This document shows positions 22,889 through 33,734 of a DNA stretch of 64,000 nt, piece by piece. The notes under the pieces were generated by a model, which worked only from the letters and a program-made list of their open reading frames with translations, was not told the DNA's origin and searched no databases. Source of the DNA: Entoloma clypeatum (lineage: Eukaryota; Basidiomycota; Agaricomycetes; Agaricales; Entolomataceae); NCBI GenBank assembly GCA_963565915.1, contig OY751486.1:4836001-4900000 (forward strand), written 5' to 3'. The stretch's first letter is position 1. Each line of letters opens with the position of its first letter. Made by a program: the position numbers and the translations under genes.

Positions 22889-23226
22889 GTCGAATTTGAT
22901 GGATGAATGGGTGATCTGATTTGTATGCACAGGCTCCTCGGCCCTCACGGTAACCTTGGCAAGGAAGCCGACCTGGTTTCTGTATTTCGACGAATCAAAT
23001 TCTCGTTGAAACATGGGATATCCCCACCTGTTAAGTATTCCTCTCGCGTTGAGTTCTACATTCTATCGATTTGCAGATTATTGGTACGAGGGTCGACTCG
23101 AGGACAACATGATGGTCAGGCGTTGACGTTGAGCGCAAGGTTGAGCGCTGAAAATTGGCGAGATTACGTGATGAATACGTGACCGCGGTCCTACGATAAA
23201 AATAGCTCATCACTTCACATCTCGTC
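22889..23226. promoter_or_regulatory. Divergent promoter region, ICMT-like gene and P450-2
   Basis: 338 bases between two divergent start codons, so expression of the two genes may be linked. No specific site recognised. Confidence 0.5.
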
Positions 23227-25338
23227 ATGACACTATTGTATGCCAGCCTTGCAGGGATAGTAAGTTGCGGACATCCTCCCTATAGCCTTTCCTTCTGAAG
23301 ATCCTCTGTCAAAGGGTACTTGGTCTCTCCTGAACCGCCATGACGTCCGCGGTGACTATGCGCTCGGCCTTTTCACCCTTTCTTATGGCGTTCTGTATTT
23401 CATGCTCCAAATTACGTCTGATCTCAATGCCTATGATGGTTATTTGAGCTCACTGAAGCTGTCTACTGCATATGTCGCAACGTTGAGCCTTGCTACGGTG
23501 TCCTATCGCCTTTCTCCATTCCACCCGCTTGCCTCCTTTCCGGGACCAGTCTTGTGGCGTCTCAGCAGTCTTCTCCTCTCAGCTTCGTCCTTCCGCGGGT
23601 ACAGACATCTCACTCTAGATGCCTTGCATCGAAAGTATGGCCAATTCGTACGCATTGGTGGGTTACACCCTGTCAGATTCCCTTTATAATCCTCACGCAT
23701 GCCTCAAGGGCCTAATCATTTGTCTATCCACTCGCCATCGGCGGCGGCAGTCCTCTATTCTTCACATAACATGGAGAAGAGTCACTCTTATGATACTCCG
23801 GGACACACACCTGGTATCTCATTATTCTTCAAGCATCCGCGCGATGAGCATGCCGCTCGCAAGCGCATCTGGTCTGCTGGGTTCACAGGAAGCGCGTGAG
23901 TATCATAGGCAATCACTTGCTGCTAGCATCGGTCTTAAACCCGGCGCGTGGTGCTTCAGGTATGCGGAATATTGCTATCCCATGGATCGACGCGTCTCGC
24001 AGTTGATACAATGCCTGCAAGATCGAGCTCAAGCAGGCCATGTAGACCTTGCCGAGGCTCTCGCTCATTGGTCGTATGACTTTATGGTACGCGTTTATTT
24101 CCATGCCCGATCACGGCATACCCAACGTATTGTATCTGAAGGGTGAAATGGTTTTCGGTGGATTCAATGATCTCGTAGGGCAGATTTTACAACTGAAGAT
24201 TCACATTAATATCATAGCAGGAGCTCATGAGAGACGGCGATAAACAAAATCTCGTACCCGGCGGAAAGATGGCCATGTCAATCGTCGACTCGTAAGCACA
24301 AGCATTCATTCCTCTACTCTTCTCATCCCACACTGACAGGATTGGTCAATCACCTTGGCTTCTTGACATCCTATGGCATCTTCCCGCCTCCAAAGACATT
24401 CACCAATTACGCCATGCAGCCATCCGAATGATGCAGAACCGTATCGCGTCCAAAGACGTCGACATACGGGATGTGTCATCATATCTCGTCAGTCTTCTCC
24501 CATACATTCACATAGACACGAGCACGACTGAATTCAACCCAAGTTAGCAGGCGATCCTGCGACTGGTGAACATATCCCAGCGAATGAACTCGCTGTCGAC
24601 GCACTCGTCGCAGTTCAAGCCGGTACGCCTTTTCAACGTCTTATAATCTCACCCAACCCAATATTTGTTAAATCAGGCTCAGACAACACCGCAACCCTTC
24701 TCGGTCTCGCCTTCTACTTTCTCCTCTCCGACACCCGAACGTACAATAAACTCCAATTAATTCTCGATGCCGCCATGCCCAATCCCGAAGACGACTCCGA
24801 TCTGAACGTCGTCCTCACCACTCTGTCTGAAATTCCATACCTCAACGCCGTCCTCAACGAGACCCTCAGACTGGGGACCCCCTTCTTCCTACCGAGGATC
24901 ATACCAGAAGAAGGGGCGGTGATCGATGGAGTACACATTCCGGGAGGGACGATTGCCGCGCTTTCTGCATGGACACAACAGACCTGCGAAGAGAACTTCG
25001 GGCCAGATGCCATGGCGAGCGTTCTTTCCCCTCCACCATTAAACGCGCTAATCATGAAACAGGTGTTTCGCCCCGAACGATGGTTGGAAGATCAAGGGGC
25101 AACCCTTGCCAAGTTTCTCGTCCCCTTCTCCTCTGGCCGATTCGTCTGCATAGCCAAGACGTTCGCGCTGCACGAGCTTCGCTTCGTTCTCGCTCGTTTG
25201 ATGCTGAACCTCCATATTCGGCTCAAGCCAGGTTTCGACGTCGACGCGTTCAGACGGGGGATCAGAAATATGCGGACGACGGTGTTTGATGAGCGGTTGA
25301 TGGTGGAGGTCGAACCGAGGCCAAGGACAGGGATGTGA
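23227..25338 (+). CDS. Cytochrome P450 (P450-2) with altered haem loop
   Basis: Exons 23227-23259, 23315-23657, 23709-23895, 23960-24086, 24142-24174, 24218-24291, 24340-24491, 24548-24622 and 24677-25338 give 561 residues. A possible extra 48-bp GC-AG intron (25015-25062) would give 545. The hinge RLSPFHPLASFPGP is shared with P450-3 and P450-4. The I-helix motif is AGSDNT instead of AGSDTT; the K helix has N-E-T-L-R, followed by FRPERW. The haem loop reads FSSGRFVCIAK: the Cys is present, but the Arg two places after the Gly is Phe and the Gly after Cys-Ile is Ala. The frame is intact, so it may still be made, but activity is doubtful. The donor at 24492 is chosen by phase. Confidence 0.82.
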
Positions 25339-25951
25339 TACGTGTTTCGGTGTTTTTTTTTTAACCCTTTGATGAGGTGAGAGCTTGGTGGTGTGTTGAT
25401 ACTACGTTGTATGATATAGACATCATAGATGGTATGGATATTTTTCAGTCCTCAAAACTGATGCATCTGGCCAATAGCTCATCGACATGAAACGTCAGGA
25501 GAACCGAGATGGATGAATGCCGCCCGTCTCAATGCGCTTTAGGCTAGAAGAGGAATTGAACACGATCTAGCCGATACTGCGGGGAACTCCAAATTTGCCA
25601 GTTGTCCATTTGGCGATTTGCTCAGCGTTGCAGTGATTTTACGTTTGCACCATATGGTTTCCCGATCCACCGAATACACCGATTCGAAGGATGCTAGCCT
25701 TGTTTCGGCAAACACGCAATCAAGATGACTTACCGTGGACGTCTCGGGCGTTGTTAAAATTCTCTGAAGCTTAACTCTGTTTACATATATATACATACAT
25801 ATTGCCTGCCGCTCACACCTTACATTTTTGACGTTTCACTCAGTACATTTAGAAAGTTGCCGATGCATTGGCGGGGCTTGCACATCCGCCGATGCTATGT
25901 ACAAAAGCACAATTTGGTGAGAGCAGAGAAGGAAAGGGAGAGGCATTGCAC
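25339..25951. other. Convergent intergenic region
   Basis: 613 bases between the 3' ends of P450-2 and the cyclase gene. T-rich and AT-rich stretches (near 25355 and 25785) fit 3' UTRs. No further gene recognised. Confidence 0.5.
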
Positions 25952-27607
25952 TCACATTGGCAAAGGCCAAGACGAGAAATAGAACGTCCACCTGCCCGTC
26001 TCGGCACAATATTCAGAGATGTCCTCCAAATCAAACAGTTCACCTGTGAATGCAACGTCTTAGCACGAGGAGTATTGAATAGAGGGATGGGATGGTGGAC
26101 ATACCGATGGGCATTCCCCATAAGCTACCGAAGGAAGTAGATGAGATTCTCGATCAATGGAACAGATTGGAGGAGCCGAAATACCCTAACAACGTCTGAA
26201 AAAAGGGTTTGGATCAAGGATAGGATTGAGATGGAAAGAGTAGAACTGACCTCGTGGAGATGCGGGATGCCTTCTCGGGTGGGCCAACGCTAGGTTGGAA
26301 GAAATAGTCAGATGACGACGATGAGAGATGCTGAAACGGTTTTCGCTTGCCTCCAAAGCCGGTTGATCAGAAGCGACGGCCGCGAAATGGGTGTTCCTGC
26401 GAATAATATGTCTCAGTACGATGCCCACAGAGTGGGAAGAAAAAGATTAAGGTAAGATACCAGATGAAACGCTTCATGTCCTCGGACTGTTCAATGCCCG
26501 CGCTAAGGTTGAAGAATTACTAAGAGGCAGCAGCGAAACACACAAAAACCCACAAAGTCTCCTCCTTGGATCCCAGAGCCGTCCTGAATTCCTCAGTAGT
26601 TTCGTAGAACTTTTTGATAAACCCGACCCTCAAGATCAGGATATCACCCTCCCTGAACTCAACGCCCTGATGCTTGGCACACGCCTCGAGCTCGGCCACT
26701 GTAATTCCGTGGGTGGACATCGGATCATACGGAAGCTTGGCGAGGTTGTTCGCGCCGGCGGTGTGGAAGCGCACGAGGTCCAGCAGGACGCCACGACCGC
26801 AGATGCCATGTTTAGCCCAGTCTGGGGTTGGTTTCCTGCGTGTAAGCCGCGGAAGTGGACGGAGATAGTTGGGAAGCATACTCTGGATACCGAGCTTGGT
26901 CAGTTTGGGATCGATGTTGGTGGGGTCGAGAATAGCATGACGGCCGAGAGGGAGAGAATCCGCGGGGATGCTAATTTTGTTTTTTATCAGCCCAGCTCTG
27001 ATTTCGACAGAAGAAGGATGATACCCTTTGTAGTAAACACCGTGTTCCAAGAGACCAAAATGCTTCAATCCGTCCCATTGAGTTCCAGATTGGGTATTCT
27101 TGGGAAAGTTTGGGAAAGATCGAGGAAAGGTTAGGAGGGACGATACCCACAATGTGAAGATCATCGTCGCGAAGAGCTAAAACCCCGGGAATTTTGGTCC
27201 CTTGCGTCACTTCTGGTGTCTTACGATGGAACATAGGCTATGATCAAAATATGTCAGTCACAGTCTTCAAAGGACAACAGTTCCTTTCAAAGACTCACGT
27301 TCTCGGGGAAGTTGACGGGCCTGTGTACAACTTTAACATGATGGTGGCTCGGCTTAGAACTTGGAAAACTTGCCAATTCAAAGAGAAAGTCTTGCCAGTA
27401 CTGGACAGGTAGCCCTGTTAGCGAATCATATACGTAGGTGGACTTTGGACGAACTCACCGAATCTCCTCCTGCGCAACGCGTTTGACCACCTCCTCCGTC
27501 AATAAATTGACTGTCCCGAGCTCGTCGTTTTCGGGCCATACGTTCCACGCACATCCAGTGCGGTTCTTGTAGTTGGGGAGCTCATCGAAAGTAGGAAGCG
27601 AGGACAT
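25952..27607 (-). CDS. Cyclase-family protein (PF04199-like), kynurenine-formamidase fold
   Basis: Eleven exons with matching phases give 359 residues: 27607-27459, 27400-27374, 27320-27299, 27237-27151, 27098-26554, 26502-26461, 26396-26351, 26289-26251, 26195-26185, 26124-26105, 26043-25952. Motifs are WPENDELGTVNLLT near the start, NFPENPMFHRK, NTQSGTQWDGLKHFG (the metal-site region of the family), CGRGVLLDL, THFAAVASDQPALE and the C-terminal SWPLPM. Two introns have GC donors (27373, GCAAGT; 26350, GCAAGC). One exon is 11 bases. Bacterial members hydrolyse amides such as N-formylkynurenine; the fungal members have no settled substrate. Head-to-head with P450-3. Confidence 0.88.
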
Positions 27608-28001
27608 TTGCACCACTAAACTGTACGTCTTTGGACGGAGACAAGTTCGCCAGATGACGATGAGATCAACTTGTGTAGTGAGGAGGAATGGAGATATTGT
27701 GGCATGGTTGACAATTGGTTGATGGCGGCAGCAAGGAGATCATCATCCATCCCACACGAAACTTATCTCTGATATGGTCACCTAGGCAGCGACATATCGT
27801 TGTAAGTTCTTCTGGGCACAACATGCTACGGGCTTCTAGGGCTGTCTGGGGGTTAGATATAAGTATACGGTACGTGCAGAGTATACCTCGCACACGTTAC
27901 CATGGTGGCAATAGGAAGCTTGTAATATAACATGCACCTCGGCACTGCTTCCCGCGATGAACTCGGAGCGCTCGAGCTGGAACTCTCATTAACGAACTAC
28001 G
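27608..28001. promoter_or_regulatory. Divergent promoter region, cyclase gene and P450-3
   Basis: 394 bases between two divergent start codons. A short plus-strand frame starting at 27932 is out of phase with exon 2 of the P450 and is not needed. No specific site recognised. Confidence 0.5.
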
Positions 28002-30222
28002 ATGTTGATTCTCCAAGTAGTCAGTGCGGCTCTGGTATGTGCCTTGAGAATTGTGTATCAGTCACAGCCAAAAAGACGATCTACCACAGGCCACACATCT
28101 ATATTACAGGACCTACGAGCCAAAGTATGAACCAAGGAATCTGCTCACTGTCGGGGCGGTTCTCTTCGTAGAACCCATCGTTCTGCTCCTCGTGTCACCA
28201 GCTTGGATCAACCTAACATCGATCTTGTCCACCTACGCGTTATTCCTGGCATCTCTCGTCACATCTATTGTTCTCTATCGACTCTCCCCCTTTCATCCGC
28301 TTGCCAAGTTCCCTGGCCCCACCATAAATAAGGTCATCCTTTCAGCTGCAGCTGATATCATCCAATCCGCTCATGTCCGAGAATCAGGTCACCCAACTAT
28401 GGAGCATCTGGATCCAGTCAACAGGTCACCAACACCTTGTCAACAAGCAGCTTCATGACAAGTACGGCCCCTTCGTGCGCGTTGGTGGGTGTCTGTTCTC
28501 TGCCTGTATTCTCACTAATTCATACGCCTACAGGACCGAATGAACTGTCCGTTATCGACATTGATGCAGCACTTGCCATCCTCGGACCAGGCGGAATATC
28601 CAGAGGCCGTTGTATGTCCTCTGATCCAGAGTACTATTACGCCGGTAACTCTATAACCAAGCAGACTACGATACCCGACAGGATCCCCGCGCTCCGGGAA
28701 ACCTCCTTGCTCTCCGCGGTCAAGCTCATACAGACCGCCGCCGCCTTTGGGCTCGCGCGTTCACAAACGAATCTCTCGCAGAATTCGACATCCCGTTGAA
28801 AAAGCGTGTCGAGATACTCGTCGAGAAGCTCGCGGAGGTCTCCAAGGGCAAAGATGGAGAAGGAGCTCCCATAGACCTCTCGTCGTGGTTCAGCCTTTTT
28901 TCGTTGGATTTCATGGGTGATCTATGGTATGCTCGGTCTACGTTCTTCCGTGGATTATGTCTGACGTCCCGAAGCTTCGGTGGAGGCTTTGAACTCGTGC
29001 ATGAAAATGATTCCAACAATATCCGTGGCATGTTTGAAAATTTCACTGTGTAAGTGACGTCGCACCCCCCCTCCCCCCCACCCGGGCTGTCTTACATACC
29101 CCCCAGAGCGGTCTCCATGGTCTGTCATGTCCCCTGGGCCGCGCGCACCCTCACCCGATTCCCCTTCCTCTCCAAAAGCATCCTAATGCCGCGCAAATTC
29201 GCTGTCGAGCACAGCACGAGCAGAATCCAAAGGGGTGCACAGACAAAAGATCTGTGGTATCACCTCGTAAGTCCTTACTTACAGACGAATGATAGCTGAT
29301 ACAAGATTGGCCGGCACAGTCGGACGAAGCAGGGAACGAAAAGTCCCGACCACCAACATCTAACGTCATTGCTGATGGGGCCCTTGCCATGATCGCAGGA
29401 TCGGACACGACCGCCACTGGGATTAGCAGCTTTTTTTATCTTCTCCTTTCCAACCCGAAGTGTTACAAGGCTCTACAAGAGGAGGTGGACAGGACGTTCC
29501 CAAGCGCGTATGGTACTTTTGAGGTGGGGCGGTTGAGTGAGATGGCGTATTTGAATGCGTGTATGTAAGTTTGCGTTTATGTTCCCGGAAGGTTGTAGAT
29601 GAGTTAACGTTGGGCTAGAAACGAGGCCTTGAGGCTGTTCCCTCCGTTGCTGACGAGTGGGCCAAGGGAGGTTCCGATCGGCAGTGGTGGGAGGATTTTC
29701 TCTGGGCGGTGAGTTACTGTCAGGTCAGGAGAATCAAAATGTGAGGTTCGTGCGGCTAGGTACATACCAGAAGGAACTCAGGTATACCTTCCGCCCTATT
29801 CCATCCACCGCAACCCAGCGCACTTCTCACCCCAAACGAATGAGTTCGTGCCAGAGCGCTGGCTGAACAACCAGAACAATGACACTCATAGCGAGAGCCC
29901 GAGCGGCCCCAGAAACTCGGATTCGGAAGACTGGGTCGATGGCATCACCGCCACAGCTCCTACAAGAGGATCACGACAGTCTGAAGGCGACGGCTTCCTA
30001 CACAACTCGAGCGCGTTCATGCCCTTCAGTCACGGCCAGGCTAACTGCATCGGGCGCAACCTCGCGCGGCGGGAGATAGCGGTGGTCGTGTGTGCGATCA
30101 TACAGAGGTTTGAGGTGGAGTTTGATGTGACGTACGACAGGGCTAGGTGGGAAAAGGACTTGGGCGATTATTTCGTGAGTAAGAGGGGCGAGTTGGTGGT
30201 TAGGCTGGTAGAGAGATTTTGA
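28002..30222 (+). CDS. Cytochrome P450 (P450-3), first of a tandem pair
   Basis: Ten exons: 28002-28034, 28090-28332, 28388-28484, 28534-28611, 28665-28926, 28975-29049, 29107-29266, 29320-29564, 29619-29708, 29760-30222; 581 residues. Features in order are hydrophobic N-terminal helices, RLSPFHPLAKFPGP, I-helix AGSDTTAT, K-helix N-E-A-L-R, FVPERW, and a haem loop FSHGQANCIG with the axial Cys at about residue 524. The usual Arg before the Cys is Ala, as in its paralogue, so this may be a family trait. Exons 2-7 and 9 have exactly the same lengths as those of P450-4, which shows recent tandem duplication. Confidence 0.92.
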
Positions 30223-30528
30223 ATGGATTGAGGTTACAGTCACGGTGGGTTTGAAGTGTCTGAGGGGGGGGATGGCGTTCACTTCGTGTCGCAGATATCT
30301 GCCGCCTCTCATAATGAGTTCGCGGAAGCTCGGGGTTCGATGACTTTTGTGGGGAAAAGAGTGTTAGAGTTTGGTTAGAGTATACTTACGTTCATTATGT
30401 ACAAATTCAAACATCATTGATCTCGATCGTTAACGACGGCGATCATCAACATTGCAGTTACTTCAAATGACATGCGCCTCCTTCCGACTTGCCTCCTTGC
30501 CACGAACCCCCAACAGCTATAGTTCTCG
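30223..30528. other. Spacer between tandem P450s with tRNA-Glu remnant
   Basis: 306 bases. Apart from the tRNA relic at 30298-30341 I see only the presumed terminator of P450-3 and promoter of P450-4. Confidence 0.5.
30298..30341 (+). pseudogene. tRNA-Glu relic downstream of P450-3
   Basis: The segment keeps the anticodon-stem start TGCCGCCTCTCA and the T-arm piece AGCTCGGGGTTCGA of the intact tRNA-Glu at 32903, but the acceptor and D arm and the 3' end are gone. It occupies the same place relative to P450-3 as the intact tRNA does to P450-4. Confidence 0.7.
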
Positions 30529-32776
30529 ATGGAACGAATGGTGAGGTCGATTCTCCCGGTGGTGGGCGGGGCAGTGGTAAGTGGGCTGCGAACTCAGCAT
30601 CGACCTCAGTAACAACGACATCACAGGCCACACACTTGTATTACAGGACCTATGAGCCAAAGTATGAGCCAAAGGATCTGCTCACAGTCGGCGTGGTGGT
30701 CTTCCTGGAACCCATTGGTCTACTCCTAGTATCACCCTTTCAGATCACCGCCACATCCATCTTGGCCACATATACGTTGTTTCTTATGTCTCTAGTGACA
30801 TCCATCGTTCTTTATCGACTCTCCCACTTCCACCCCCTTGCGAAATTTCCTGGTCCAACCATAAACAAGGTCCTTCCTTCAGCTCTAGCCGACAGTCTCC
30901 AATTCACTCATTTCCGAGAATCAGGTCACTCAACTATGGAGCTTGTGGATCCAGTCAACAGGACACCAACATCTCGTCACCAAGGAGCTCCATGACAAGT
31001 ACGGTCCCTTCGTGCGCGTCGGTGGGTATTCCGCCGCTTGCAGCCCCATTCACTGAATAAACATCCACAGGCCCGAACGAGTTGTCCGTCGTCGATATCG
31101 AAGCAGCACTTGCGATCCTTGGAAGAGGTGGGATCCCCAAAGGCCGATGTATGTCCTTTACCCCCCACGCTACTCTTACTTCCGCACCTTCACAACCAAT
31201 CAGACTATGATGCACGACAAGATCCACGCGCCCCGAAAAACCTCCTCTCTCTCCGCGGCCAAGCTCATGCAGATAGGCGCCGCCTTTGGTCTCGTGCGTT
31301 CACGCAAGAATCTCTTGCAGAATTCGACATTTTACTGAAGAAGCGCGTCGAGACCCTCATCGAGAGGCTTGCGGAGGTCTCCAAGGACGAAAACGGTGAA
31401 TCAGCTCCTGCCGATCTGTCGTTGTGGTTCAGCCATTTCTCGTTGGATTTCATGGGTGATTTAACGTATGTCGCACTCGTTTTTTCTCTTGGGATCCATA
31501 TCTGATCATTGAAAGTTTCGGTGGAGGCTTCGAGCTTATGCATGAAGGAGACCCCGAGAATATCCCGGGCATGTTCGAAAAGTTTTCCGTGTAAGTTCGG
31601 GTGGGAATCAGATCGGGTCTTGGGGTCGGCTGACATGCTTCTTAGCCTGATTTCTGTGGTCTGTCATATCCCCTGGGCATCGCGCACCCTCTGCCGGTCG
31701 CCTTTCCTCTCCAAACACATCCTCAGACTGCGCACGTTCGCCATCGGGCATGCCACGAGCAGGATCCAAGGAGGAGCACGGACGAAAGACCTGTGGTATC
31801 ACCTCGTGAGTCCTTACTACCCGCGTCGTTCCTGCGAATGATTCAGAATTGGCTACCCAGTCTGACGAGGCGGGGAACGAAACGTCCCGCCCATCTACTT
31901 ACGACATCATCGGGGACGGCGCTCTCGCCATGATAGCAGGCTCAGATACAACCGCCACGGGGATGAGCAGCTTGTTCTATTTCCTCCTTTCCAACCCGGG
32001 GTGTTACAAGCGGCTGCAAGAGGAGGTGGATCGGGTCTTCCAGAGGGGTGAGAGCGTCTGTGGAGCTCTTGGAGATGGGAGGATTAGTGAGATGGGGTAT
32101 CTGAATGCGTGCATGTGAGTCTGAGGTTACGCGTCACACTTGCCGGAGAGGATTGACTGTGGATCAGAAATGAGACGTTGAGGCTGCTCCCTCCGTTGCT
32201 CAGTAATGGGCCGAGAGAGGTTCCACGAGGGAGTGGCGGGAGGGTTTTCGCTGGGCAGTGAGTTCATGTCTGATATCAGGAGAGTAACGATTAAGACTCA
32301 AATTTCTTTTGGGACGTAGGTATATACCAGAGGGGACCCAAATTTATGTCCCGCCCTACTCTGTTCACCGAAACCCAGCGCACTTCTCACCACGGACGAA
32401 CGAGTTTGTGCCGGAGCGCTGGCTCACCAATAATACCCAGCGCTCGAGCCCAACCGGAACCAAATGCTCAGATCCGGCAGAAGACTGGGTTGATGTACCC
32501 GCCACCAACACCACCACGAAAGAATCACGTCGTGAGGGCTCGGACAGGTTCGTACACAACACGAGCGCGTTCATCCCGTTCAGCTATGGCCCGGCAAACT
32601 GCATCGGGCGGAACCTCGCGCGGCGCGAGATGATGATGGTTGTGTGTGCGATTATGCAGAGGTTTGAGGTGAGGTTTGATGAGGGATACGATCGGTCGAG
32701 GTGGGAGAAGGAGTTGGGCGATCATTTCGTGAGTAGGAGGGGGGAGTTGGTGCTACGGCTTGTGGAGAGACTGTGA
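30529..32776 (+). CDS. Cytochrome P450 (P450-4), second of a tandem pair
   Basis: Ten exons: 30529-30576, 30627-30869, 30925-31021, 31071-31148, 31204-31465, 31516-31590, 31646-31805, 31861-32114, 32168-32257, 32320-32776; 587 residues, all GT-AG with matching phases. The hinge is RLSHFHPLAKFPGP, the I helix AGSDTTAT, the K helix N-E-T-L-R, then FVPERW, and the haem loop FSYGPANCIG with the Cys at about residue 530. It differs from P450-3 mainly in the first exon, in the loop before the K helix (nine bases longer) and in the acidic insert before the haem loop. Substrate unknown; membrane-bound monooxygenase expected. Confidence 0.92.
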
Positions 32777-32902
32777 ATTTGTTGAGGTCGGCGGCAGAGT
32801 ATTCATAGACCTTGGAAGAGTGACCAAATTTTCGCAGATTTTCTTTGAAGGAAGAATGAAGCCTCCTCCAGATACAACAGAAAACGTCGGGCAGATTGGA
32901 AG

Positions 32903-32993
32903 TCGGGTATGGTGTAACGGCTAACATTGCCGCCTCTCATGTTTTCCTCATAACGTCTGCGCGGCAGCTCGGGGTTCGATTCCCCGTACCCGA
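32903..32993 (+). tRNA. tRNA-Glu (anticodon CTC) with a 20-nt intron
   Basis: The acceptor stem TCGGGTA/TACCCGA pairs over 7 bp. The D arm is GTGT-AACGGCTA-ACAT, the anticodon stem GCCGC/GCGGC, the anticodon CTC at 32936-32938, and the T arm CGGGG-TTCGATT-CCCCG. The intron is 32940-32959, between positions 37 and 38 as is canonical for nuclear tRNA introns. All four stems pair fully except a G-T at the base of the D stem. Confidence 0.93.
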
Positions 32994-33734
32994 ACGTATG
33001 TTATGTCATACTTAGTGTATCCTTTTTTTATTACATTTCCAGGATCGTGATCACTGCCAGCTCCCCGCCAATCAGCGTCTACTTAGACTACACATTGATC
33101 CCTGCTCCCTTGGGTATGCTACTAGTACCAGAATGGATATGTAAAAAACGAGGAGACCCCTTGCATCACCCCCTTTCGACAGAAGGAAGTTCAGCGTTGG
33201 GTATGGTCTTTTAACATTCAAGTTGTTCTGGGATTCACCACATCGGAGTCCAGAGGATTCCAGACCCCGGCAGCTGGGGGTTCCATTCCCCGTATCCGAA
33301 TAGGTTGTCGCCTTATAACTTTTCGCCGCGCGGCAAAATGCTCGTTCGGCCTCAGCAGCCCTGACAACCTCTGGTCTCTTATTACTGGTTCTGCTTGTGG
33401 TTCCATTTCCAGACAGTTCCCGGACCTACGCATCCGGCCCTTTGAGAGAAAGAAAAGGGCGAAAGGAACCTGCCGGGTCTTTTTCGGCCCTTGGATGGAT
33501 TCCTTGGGAGTGCCTCAATGGTATGACAAGCGCCTTGTGTGCAGTGTGTGTGAATGTCAGGGGATTTGAAAGAAAAACACAGCAACGCGTACCGTCACAG
33601 CACGCGTCCGAGTGTGACCAACGTCACGCCCATTGTTTTGGTAGATCGGTCACTAGCTTTGCCCTAATTCTAACCACTTTTAGTGACCCATCGAACGCTT
33701 TGGCCAGACAAGGATTGCTGATAAATCGATAAAT
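32994..33734. other. Intergenic region upstream of FunK1 kinase
   Basis: Contains a second decayed tRNA-Glu (33197-33300) and the presumed promoter of the kinase. Short open frames around 33400-33730 show no family motif. Confidence 0.5.
33197..33300 (+). pseudogene. Decayed tRNA-Glu copy
   Basis: The 5' part TTGGGTATGGT and the 3' part GGGGGTTCCATTCCCCGTA followed by TCCGAA match the ends of the intact tRNA-Glu at 32903, but the D and anticodon arms are unrecognisable and the middle is lengthened. A non-functional relic. Confidence 0.6.

Noticed and set aside
27932..28034. Earlier ATG as start of P450-3
   Set aside because: It is out of phase with exon 2; the ATG at 28002 gives a phase-0 junction that matches the paralogue.
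30298..30341. Functional tRNA downstream of P450-3
   Set aside because: The acceptor and D arm and the 3' end are missing.
30910..30960. 37-bp intron in P450-4 between ESG and HQHLV
   Set aside because: A 55-bp intron ending at 30924 gives a better reading (VTQLWSLWIQ) that matches P450-2 and normal intron length.
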